Part shown: positions 1 to 11,600 of the stretch, one piece after another
How positions within the stretch are numbered: the stretch's first letter is position 1
Layout: each line of letters starts with the position of its first letter
DNA from: Tubiluchus corallicola
Lineage: Eukaryota > Priapulida > Priapulimorpha > Priapulimorphida > Tubiluchidae
Length of the DNA stretch: 64,000 bases
Direction of reading: 5' to 3'
Assembly (NCBI GenBank): GCA_030141605.1
Contig: JAQGDQ010000703.1
Coordinates: 1-64,000, forward strand
Position numbers and translations under genes: made by a program
The notes under the pieces: model-generated
What the model saw: only the letters and a program-made list of their open reading frames with translations
What the model was told of the DNA's origin: nothing
Databases searched by the model: none

Positions 1-2484
1 ACCTCGAGTAGACGTTACATTACTATACGTTACCGACCTCGAGTAGACGTTACATTACTATATGTTACCGACCTCGAGTAGACGTTACATTACTATATGT
101 TACCGACCTCGAGTAGATGTTACATTACTATACGTTACCGACCTCGAGTAGACGTTACAGTACTATACGTTACCGACCTCGAGTAGATGTTACAGTACTA
201 TATGTTACCTCGAGTAGACGTTACATTACTATACGTTACCGACCTCGAGTAGACGTTACATTACTATATGTTACCGACCTCGAGTAGACGTTACATTACT
301 ATACGTTACCGACCTCGAGTAGACGTTACATTACTATACGTTACCGACCTCGAGTAGACGTTACATTACTATACGTTACCGACCTCGAGTAGACGTTACA
401 TTACTATACGTTACCGACCTCGAGTAGACGTTACATTACTATACGTTACCGACCTCGAGTAGACGTTACATTACTATATGTTACCGACCTCGAGTAGACG
501 TTACATTACTATATGTTACCGACCTCGAGTAGACGTTACATTATTATACGTTACCGACCTCGAGTAGATGTTACGTTACTATATGTTACCGACCTCGAGT
601 AGATGTTACATTACTATACGTTACCGACCTCGAGTAGACGTTACATTACTATACGTTACCGACCTCGAGTAGACGTTACATTACTATACGTTACCGACCT
701 CGAGTAGACGTTACATTACTATACGTTACCGACCTCGAGTAGACGTTACATTACTATATGTTACCGACCTCGAGTAGATGTTACATTACTATATGTTACC
801 GACCTCGAGTAGATGTTACATTACTAGTTTTACTATACGTTACCGACGTCGAGTAGACGTTACATTACTATACGTTACCGACCTCGAGTAGACGTTACAT
901 TACTATACGTTACCGACCTCGAGTAGACGTTACATTATTATATGTTACCGACCTCGAGTAGACGTTACATTACTATACGTTACCTGTTGCTCGAGTAGAG
1001 TTACATTACTATACGTTACCGACCTCGAGTAGACGTTACATTACTATATGTTACCGACCTCGAGTAGACGTTACATTACTATATGTTACCGACCTCGAGT
1101 AGACGTTACATTACTATACGTTACCGACCTCGAGTAGATGTTACATTACTATGTTACGACCTCGAGTAGAGTTACATTATATACGTTACCGACCTCGAGT
1201 AGATGTTACATTACTATACGTTACCAACCTCGAGTAGATGTTACATTACTATGTGTTACTGACCTCGAGTAGATGTTACATTACTATATGTTACCGACCT
1301 CGAGTAGACGTTACATTACTATACGTTACCGACCTCGAGTAGATGTTACATTACTATGTGTTACTAACCTCGAGTAGATGTTACGTTACTATATGTTACC
1401 GACCTCGAGTAGATGTTACATTACTATACGTTACCGACCTCGAGTAGATGTTACATTACTATACGTTGCCGACCTCGAGTAGATGTTACATTACTATACG
1501 TTACCGACCTCGAGTAGACGTTACAGTACTATACGTTACCGACCTCGAGTAGATGTTACAGTACTATACGTTACCGACCTCGAGTAGATGTTACATTACT
1601 ATACGTTACCGACCTCGAGTAGACGTTACATTACTATACGTTACCGACCTCGAGTAGACGTTACATTACTATACGTTACCGACCTCGAGTAGATGTTACA
1701 TTACTATATGTTACCGACCTCGAGTAGATGTTACATTACTATACGTTACCGACCTCGAGTAGATGTTACATTACTATGTGTTACCGACCTCGAGTAGATG
1801 TTACATTACTATACGTTACCGACCTCGAGTAGATGTTACATTACTATACGTTGCCGACCTCGAGTAGATGTTACATTACTATAAGTTGCCGACCTCGAGT
1901 AGACGTTACAGTACTATACGTTACCGACCTCGAGTAGATGTTACATTACTATACGTTGCCGACCTCGAGTAGATGTTACATTACTATAAGTTGCCGACCT
2001 CGAGTAGACGTTACATTACTATACGTTACCGACCTCGAGTAGATGTTACATTACTATATGTTACCGACCTCGAGTAGACGCTACATTACTATATGTTACC
2101 GACCTCGAGTAGATGTTACATTACTATACGTTACCGACCTCGAGTAGACGTTACATTACTATACGTTACCGACCTCGAGTAGATGTTACATTACTATGTG
2201 TTACTAACCTCGGGTAGATGTTACGTTACTATATGTTACCTCGAGTAGATGTTACATTACTATACGTTACCGACCTCGAGTAGACGCTACATTACTATAT
2301 GTTACCGACCTCGAGTAGATGTTACATTACTATGTGTTACTAACCTCGAGTAGATGTTACATTACTATACGTTACCGACCTCGAGTAGACGTTACATTAC
2401 TATATGTTACCGACCTCGAGTAGATGTTACATTACTATGTGTTACTAACCTCGAGTAGACGTTACATTACTATGTGTTACTAAC
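1..2484. repeat. 35-bp satellite array, continues past the left edge
   Basis: About 70 head-to-tail monomers of the type ACCTCGAGTAGACGTTACAT + TACTATACGTTACCG. Most variation is C/T at CpG positions (GACGTT/GATGTT, TACGTT/TATGTT), suggesting methylation-driven decay. A few monomers are shortened (835, 980, 1150, 2240). On the minus strand the right edge coincides with the donor of p190 exon 19. The array lies in the following intron. Confidence 0.97.
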
Positions 2485-2602
2485 CTCGGGCTGCAGCCGG
2501 GTGCCTAGGTTTACGAGAAGTTGCAGATTTCGCACGCCGTGCTTGCTGACCGTGATCGCCGGTGTACTGCTGTAACGGCGGAGGCAACGTTTGATTACCA
2601 TC
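2485..2602 (-). CDS. ARHGAP35: p190 exon 19: basic/proline linker before the GAP domain
   Basis: Residues 1242-1280 ([18 protein letters not shown], then a basic stretch [10 protein letters not shown]). The basic, proline-containing stretch resembles the vertebrate segment just before the GAP domain. The acceptor is ATACTTGCAG and the donor is GAG|GTTAGT (phase 1). The donor is also the first base of the 35-bp satellite, so the next exon lies to the left of this window. Confidence 0.68.
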
Positions 2603-5600
2603 CTGCAAGTATAGATATGAATTACATTCTTGAACATTTTGATAACTTAAAATACAGTAAAGAAACAGCGATGAAATCAATATTTACAGGAGCAAGAAAC
2701 AGCGATGAAATCAATATTTACAGGAGCAAGAAACAGCGATGAAATCAATATTTACAGGAGCAAGAAACAGCAATGAAATCAATATTTACTGTAGCAAGAA
2801 ACAGCGATGAAATCAATATTTACAGTAGCAAGAAACAGCATACAAACAAAAACAACCATGCTATCTTTAGCACCATTACTGTATAAATCCATTCACCTAC
2901 CTTAAACACAGAAAATTCTGAAGCAATGTCTATGCTTTCGGGTGTGGCTAGTGGCGCCGCCTGGATTCGACTGTACCCGACTGTTCTTGTGTCTTGGATG
3001 TTTAGTTTTTTAATGACGTCTGTCACATGACCAAAGTTTTTCAAATCCAGTTTTCCCGGCTGTAAGTAAATGAAAGGTAAATGAAAGGTAAAGTTATTAC
3101 AGGTAAATAAGCAATTAATGTTGCAATAAGTATACAACCATATTACTTTTGCATACAACCGTATTACTTTTCCTAACAACCATATTACTCCATACAACCG
3201 TATTACTTTTCCATACAACCGTATTACTCCATACAACCGTATTACTTTTCCATACTACCGTATTACTTTTCCATACTACCGTATTACTTTTCCATACAAC
3301 CATATTACTTTTCCATACAACCGTATTACTTTTGCATATAACCGTATTACTCCATACAACCGTATTACTTTTCCTAACAACCGAATTACTTTTCCATACA
3401 ACCGTATTACTTTTCCATACAACCGTATTACTTTTCCATACAACCGTATTACTTTTCCATACAACCGTATTACTTTTCCATACAACCGTATTACTTTTCC
3501 ATACCACCGTATTACTTTTGCATACAACCGTATTACTTTTGCATACAACCGTATTACTTTTCCATACAACCGTATTACTTTTGCATACAACCGTAGTACT
3601 TTTGCATACAACCGTATTACTTTTCCATACTACCGTATTACTTTTTCATACAACCGTATTACTTTTTCATACAACCATATTACTTTGCCATACAACCGTA
3701 TTACTTTTCCTAACAACCGTATAACTCTTCCATACAACCGTATTATTTTGCATATAACCGTATTACTCCATACAACCATATTACTTTTGCTAACAACCGT
3801 ATTACTTTCCATACAACCGTATTACTTTTCCATACAACCGTGTTACTCCATACAACCGTATTACTTTTGCATACAACTGTATTACTTTTGCATACAACCG
3901 CATTACTTTTCCATACAACCGATTACTTCTCCATACAACCATATTACTTTTCCATACAACCGTATTACTTTTGCATACAACCGTATTACTTTTTCATACA
4001 ACCGTATTACTTTTCCATACTACCGTATTACTTTTTCATACAACCGTATTACTTTTCCATACAAACGTATTACTTTTGCATATAACCGTATTACTCCATA
4101 CAACCGTATTACTTTTCCTAACAACCGTATTACTTTTCCATACAACCGTATTACTTTTGCATACAACCGTATTACTCCATACAACCGTATTACTTTTCCT
4201 AACAACCGTATTACTTTTGCATACAACCGTATTACTTTTTCATACAACCGTATTACTTTTGCATACAACCGTATTACTTTTCCATACTACCGTATTACTT
4301 TTTCATACAACCGTATTACTTTTTCATACAACCATATTACTTTGCCATACAACCGTATTACTTTTCCTAACAACCGTATAACTCTTCCATACAACCGTAT
4401 TATTTTGCATATAACCGTATTACTCCATACAACCATATTACTTTTCCATACAACCGTATTACTTTGCCATACAACCGTATTACTTTTGCTAACAACCGTA
4501 TTACTTTCCATACAACCGTATTACTTTTCCATACAACCGTGTTACTCCATACAACCGTATTACTTTTCCTAACAACCGTATTACTCTTCCATACAACCGT
4601 ATTACTCTTCCATACAACCGTATTACTTTTGCATATAACCGTATTACTCCATACAACCGTATTACTTTTCCTAACAACCGTATTACTTTTTCATACAACC
4701 GTATTACTTTTCCATACTACCGTATTACTTTTTCATACAACCGTATTACTTTTTCATACAACCGTATTACTTTTCCATACAAACGTATTACTTTTGCATA
4801 TAACCGTATTACTCCATACAACCGTATTACTTTTCCTAACAACCGTATTACTTTTCCATACAACCGTATTACTTTTGCATACAACCGTATTACTCCATAC
4901 AACCGTATTACTTTTCCTAACAACCGTATTACTTTTGCATACAACCGTATTACTTTTTCATACAACCGTATTACTTTTTCTTACAACCGTATTACTTTTT
5001 CATACAACCGTATTACTTTTTCATACAACCGTATTACTTTTGCATACAACCGTATTACTCCATACAACCGTATTACTTTTCCATACAACCGTATTACTTT
5101 TGCATACAACTGTATTACTTTTGCATACAACCGTATTACTTTTGCATACAACCGCATTACTTTTCCATACAACCGCATTACTTCTCCATACAACCATATT
5201 ACTTTTCCATACAACCGTATTACTTTTGCATACAACCGTATTACTCCATACAACCGTATTACTTTTCCTAACAACCGTATTACTTTTCCATACAACCGTA
5301 TTACTTTTCCATACAACCGTATTACTTTTCCATACAACCGTATTACTTTTGCATACAACCGTATTACTTTTGCATACAACCGTATTACTTTTGCATACAA
5401 CCGTATTACTTTTCCATACCACTGTATTACTTTTGCATACAACCGTATTACTTTTGCATACAACCGTATTACTTTTCCATACAACCGTATTACTTTTGCA
5501 TACAACCGCATTACTTTTCCATACAACCGCATTACTTCTCCATACAACCGTATTACTCCATACAACCGTATTACTTTTTCATACTACCGTATTACTTTTT

Positions 5601-8600
5601 CATACAACCGTATTACTTTTCCATACTACCGTATTACTTTTTCATACAACCGTATTACTTTTTCATACAACCATATTACCTTGCCATACAACCGTATTAC
5701 TTTTGCATATAACCGTATTACTCCATACAACCGTATTCTTTTGCTAAAAACCGTATTACTTTCCATACAACCGTATTACTTTTCCATACAACCGTATTAC
5801 TTTTCCATACAACCGTATTATTTTGCATATAACCGTATTACTCCATACAACCGTATTACTTTTCCTAACAATTGTATTACTTTTTCATACAACCGTATTA
5901 CTTTTCCATACTACCGTATTACTTTTTCATACAACCGTATTACTTTTCCATACAAACGTATTACTTTTGCATATAACCGTATTACTCCATACAACCGTAT
6001 TAATTTTCCTAACAACCGTATTACTTTTCCATACAAACGTATTACTTTTGCATATAACCGTATTACTCCATACAACCGTATTAATTTTCCTAACAACCGT
6101 ATTAGTTTTCCATACAACCGTATTACTTTTCCTAACAACCGTATTACTCTTCCATACAACCGTATTATTTTGCATATAACCGTATTACTCCATACAACCG
6201 TATTACTTTTCCTAACAATTGTATTACTTTTTCATACAACCGTATTACTTTTCCATACAACCGTATTACTTTTGCATACAACTGTATTACTTTTGCATAC
6301 AACCGTATTACTTTTGCATACAACCGCATTACTTTTCCATACAACCGCATTACTTTTGCATATAACCGTATTACTCCATACAACCGTATTACTTTTCCTA
6401 ACAACCGTATTACTCTTCCATACAACCGTAATATTTTGCATATAACCGTATTACTCCATACAACCGTATTACTTTTCCTAACAATCGTATTACTTTTTCA
6501 TACAACCGTATTACTTTTTCATACAACTGTATTACTTTTCCATACAAACGTATTACTTTTGCATATAACCGTATTACTCCATACAACCGTATTAATTTTC
6601 CTAACAACCGTATTAGTTTTCCATACAACCGTATTACTTTTCCATACAACCATATTACTTTTGCATATAACCGTATTACTCCATACAACCGTATTACTTT
6701 TCCTAACAACTGTATTACTTTTTCATACAACCGTATTACTTTTTCATACAACCGTATTACTTTTCCATACAACCGTATTACTTTTGCATACAACCGTATT
6801 ACTCCATACAACCGTATTACTTTTCCATACAACCGTATTACTTTTGCATACAACTGTATTACTTTTGCATACAACCGTATTACTTTTGCATACAACCGCA
6901 TTACTTTTCCATACAACCGCATTACTTTTGCATATAACCGTATTACTCCATACAACCGTATTACTTTTCCTAACAACCGTATTACTTTTCCATACAACCG
7001 TATTACTTTTGCATATAAAATTTTCTACCCTTTCTAGATAACCCTTATTAACCCGGTCATAAATTAGCTGTCCCACATTTTCATTTGCGATTTATAACTT
7101 AAAGTACTACTACCAATAATTAAACATGTGCTGCCATCTACACTTAAAATTGTTTATTATTGTAACTTGACTCAAGTTTAATTCAGGTTGTGGCCCTGGT
7201 CTGTGCTGCTCAGTCACATGTACCTGCTGGACTTCCCATATATGGTAGTAAAGATTGTTACTGAGTTTCACTAGCCAATCAGGTAAGCTCAGTAGGTACA
7301 TGTGACTTGGGTAGCTCTGCCAAGACCAGCCTGGTTTTTTCTTCTGATTATTGCTGCTGAGTTGTCATCATGTGTGTCTTCCTTTCATGTAAATAGTAAA
7401 TAAAATCTTTTACAGTTCAATGCAGTTTTCTATTCTCTTCTTGCTTTAATCACCAGAGTGAACCAATCTTATAATTCAGTCTAAAAACTATATATTTCCT
7501 TATAAATTCACATATAAAGTTTCTGCAAGAGGTTCAGTCAATCTTTATAGCCAAATTCAATCCTTTCTACATTATTATTATTACAAAATATTAGTTTATT
7601 TACTAAATTTGCTAAAAAGTATGCATTTGTTTATTGAATTGTACAAAAGAAAGATAATGTATAAATATGTGTGCTTGCAAACCAAAAGCGTCCATAAGTC
7701 AACATAGTTAAAACTAGATTATGAAGCTTCAAAGTAGAATGCACCAAAAATTTGGTCAAATGTTTTTGTTTTTCATAAAAACAAATGCTGAATATATTGG
7801 ACTTTTATATTCTAGCATCAAATTATCAAGAAAATGCTTAAAAAATACTAAAAATTTAATTTTATAACCCCGTACCCACTTTTCTGGCTTTAAAGTAGTA
7901 ATACAATTGTAAAAAAACTTGTATTTTCAAACTCCGATAGTAGCTTGGGGAAACAGTCATTTTGCTTCAAGTTTTTTCTGTTGCTAAACCCAGATCTTTG
8001 TCAGGAAGAAATATCTACTGGATTTAAACATAACTTCAATGTGTTCTTGCAAAGTCCATAGCAACCAACATTTCTGTGGTTACTAAGTGTTTTGTAGAAA
8101 CCCAACAAAAAACAATGGCTGACTTTAACAGCGATTTTCACACGATTATGTTCTTCAATGCGCAGTGTGCACCTCAACTTCAACATGGATTTTCTCAACT
8201 TAGAAATAACACAGAATGTTCAACTTGGTATCAAAATGATCCTCATGAAATGGAGATTTGGGATATGTGAATAACTAGAAAAGTTTGCTGATTTACGGTC
8301 GATCTTGCTATGCAAGCACACACATATCCGGAATGATAAATAGGTTGAACACAATATGAATTTGAAAAAAGTTAACTGACTATCCTCCGTATGCGACGCA
8401 AGATGCAAGCACACGCACACACACACACACGCACACGTGCACACACACACGTGCACACACACATGCATGTACACACACCCACACCCACACGCACGCACGC
8501 ATGCACGCACGCACACACACACACGCACGCGCACACACACACACACACACACATATATAAACTAGAAGACTTACTTTAGGTTTCAGCAAAGGTTTCGGTT

Positions 8601-11600
8601 TGGTTGACGGAGGTTTATTTTTGTATATAGAATAAATAGCAGGATCCTGCCATCCTTCCTTTCTCTCAATATCATAGGTGAGATTATTAGCCATCCACCC
8701 TTCTGTTCAAAATTAATGCAAAACACATTAGAGCAAGTGAAAATGTACGTTATACTGAAATGTAATGAAAAATAGAATGACCGATACTAACAGGACATGT
8801 AATTTAAATTCCAGCAAATATGCACTATTACGAAATAAATAGCTACTACTATGAAATAAATCAAAAACTACAGGCAAAAAAATGCAACTTTATTTTGTCA
8901 CTATTACATGCTTAAATCTGAAGCTCCGTGAATTACATGGTCCAGTTACTTACATGATTTGCATTTATTAGCAAAATTACATTAGAATTACATCACAAAC
9001 TAAACAAGCTTAATGAAATTACTGTTAATATAAAGTGTTATAATGTGACACAGATCACAAAATTTACAGGACATAATAGCAAGCAAACAAATAATGCGCT
9101 CTGAATTCAAATCTTAGAAAAACTAAATCGTAAAATTATCAACAATTCAAACAAAAAAACTATGTAGAGGTCGTGGTCAAATGAGCACAGATCAAGGTCA
9201 AATAAGCACTGGTCAAGGTCAATTAAGCACAGGTCAAGGTCAAATAAGCATAGGTCAAAGTCGAATAGGCATCAACTAATTCCACGAAGTCATGAATCAT
9301 AAGTCGTGAAACAGGTATAGAACAAAGTCAAATGAGCACAGGTGAAAACGAAACGAGAGCTCATTCAAGACCAAAAGAGCACATGCAAGGTCAAGGTCTA
9401 ATAAGTACAGGTCAAGGTCAAATAAGCACAAATGGGCATAAACTAAAGCCAAAAGAGCATAAGTCGTCAAATGGGTATCAGCAAAAAGTCAAATGAGCAC
9501 AAGTCAAAGTCAAACGAGTCAAGGTCAAGGTCAAATGAGCACAGGTAAAGGTCAAATGGAGATAGACTAGAGTCAAATGAGCATAAGTCATCAAATGCAT
9601 ATTGACTGATTAAAGTCACAGCGCAGGTCAAAAACAAACAAACGCTCATTCAAGATCAAAAGAGCACAGGTCAAGGTCAAAGTCAAATAAACTGATTCCA
9701 TGCACTACACAATTCTCCATGCAGCCTCCTCCCCTTACCGGATTCATCATCAGCTGTTGCTAACTTCATGCTGTCGGTTTTGTGTAAATGCGGACGAGCG
9801 TCTCGGTCTCCCTGCCGAGTTGCCGCCAGTCCGATATACGTGCCACCCGTGTAGGACTGGTCGATTTTGCCCAACGTCGGCGGAGGCATGCACAGACCGG
9901 TCGACTCGGTCAGGGAAGTGCTGGGGGAAGAATCGGAGTGATCCGTGTACGCACTGCACACCATCTTGGGAGACTCGGGTTTTGGGCAGTCTTCTGCGCA
10001 AGATGCAAGTTTGTTAATGCTTAGTTTGTTAGTAGTAAAGCAAGAGTACGACTGTTAGTAAACAAAAACTATTGAAAAGAGTTTGTTAGTTAAGTAACTA
10101 CAATGACACACAAATGAATAACCTTGTAGAAACAAAATTTAAGACTGAACCCACAACGTACAGAAAGTCTAATGGATTGGCTGCTAAAATATTCTTTCAA
10201 AAATAATTGTCATAGAATTACATTTTGCACAATTTAATCGTTTGGTCAAAGTTTGCAATTTCACCCGCCACACAAAAAATTAGTTTGTCAAGTGGAAGGA
10301 TTAGGATTAGAATTAGGATTGGAGTAAGGTTAGGGTTGGGGTTAACGTTAGGGTTAGCGCTGGGGTTAACGTTAGGGTTAGAGATAGGATTAGGTTTAGG
10401 GCTAGGTTTAGGTGTAAACTAATTCCAATTGTTTTAACTTCATATCCCAATATATAGAAAAAACATGCTAGAGTAGTATAGCAGTTTGGTGTATGAACCA
10501 CAGACTTGAATGCTCGTTATGTAACGGGTGCTGTCTATCATGAGAGTCACGGTATTCTCACCTACGCCCACTCAAACACAACTGAGTATTTGATTGACTA
10601 ATGAAAGAAAGAGGGCAGCACTGTATTGCACAGAGGAAAACATAGTTACTCGGCAGTACAATATCATTTATCTTAGCAACCAAAGCATTAAACCATTAAG
10701 AAAAGTTTGATTTCACACAATAATAATCAAATACAGCAAGTCCTCGTTTAACGACCCCCCCCCGTTTTGCTTCGTTTGGTTGACCTTAACGACGGACGTT
10801 TCACTTTAACTACATTTTTCTTTTACTTTGCTCAAACCTTTCTTCACTTAACGACGGACGTTTCACTTTAACGACATTTTTCTTTTACTTTGCTCAAACC
10901 TTTCTTCACTTAACGACGGACGTTTCACTTTAACGACATTTTTCTTTTACTTTGCTCAAACCTTTCTTCGCTTAACGACGCATGTTTCACTTTAACGACA
11001 TTTCTCTTTTACTTTGCTCAAACCTTTCTTCACTTAACGACGGACGTTCCACTTTAACGACATTTCTCTTTTACTTTGCTCAAACCTTTCTTCGCTTAAC
11101 GACGGACGTTTCACTTTAACGACATTTCTCTTTTACTTTGCTCAAACCTTTCTTCGCTTAACGACGGATGTTTCACTTTAACGACATTTCTCTTTTACTT
11201 TGCTCAAACCTTTCTTCACTTAACGATGCACGTTTCACTTTAACGACATTTCTCTTTTACTTTGCTCAAACCTTTCTTCACTTAACGATGCACGTTTCAC
11301 TTTAACGACATTTTTCTTTTACTTTGCTGAAAGCCAATTTTTATTTCATTAACAAAATTTTTACTTAATTTGATGCATTAAAACAGTACAAGTTGCATTT
11401 CTCTGTTCTAAAAACGCACTAATAATGTAAACAGTAGAATTATTATATACGTTTTTGCTTCCCCGACTGACAAATAAATGCTAGTTATTTATATCAAGTG
11501 AGACGTGTGAGCAAACTTTATGTGTGCAACCTGTTGCTATAGCAACCAGTCTAAGTGCTAGTCGTTTATATCAAGCGAGACGTGTGAGCAAACTTTATGT

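Noticed and set aside
3149-7041. Long open frames on both strands (up to 427 codons) of HTTVLLF/GKVIRLY type
   Set aside because: They are translations of the 21/18-bp minisatellite and exist in several frames at once; no promoter, splice signals or codon bias.
8001-8270. Open frames repeated at 8.0, 25.7 and 31.7 kb ([21 protein letters not shown])
   Set aside because: They lie inside the three copies of family A MITE and contain no known domain; frames are broken differently in each copy.
8391-8579. His/Thr and Cys/Val repeat frames
   Set aside because: They are CA dinucleotide repeat translations.
9750-10001. Alternative minus-strand frame over p190 exon 16 (starting [10 protein letters not shown])
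   Set aside because: It is out of phase with exons 15 and 17; the other frame joins them correctly.
10300-10416. Telomere fusion site
   Set aside because: The same flanks occur at another tract in the window, so it is a dispersed repeat.
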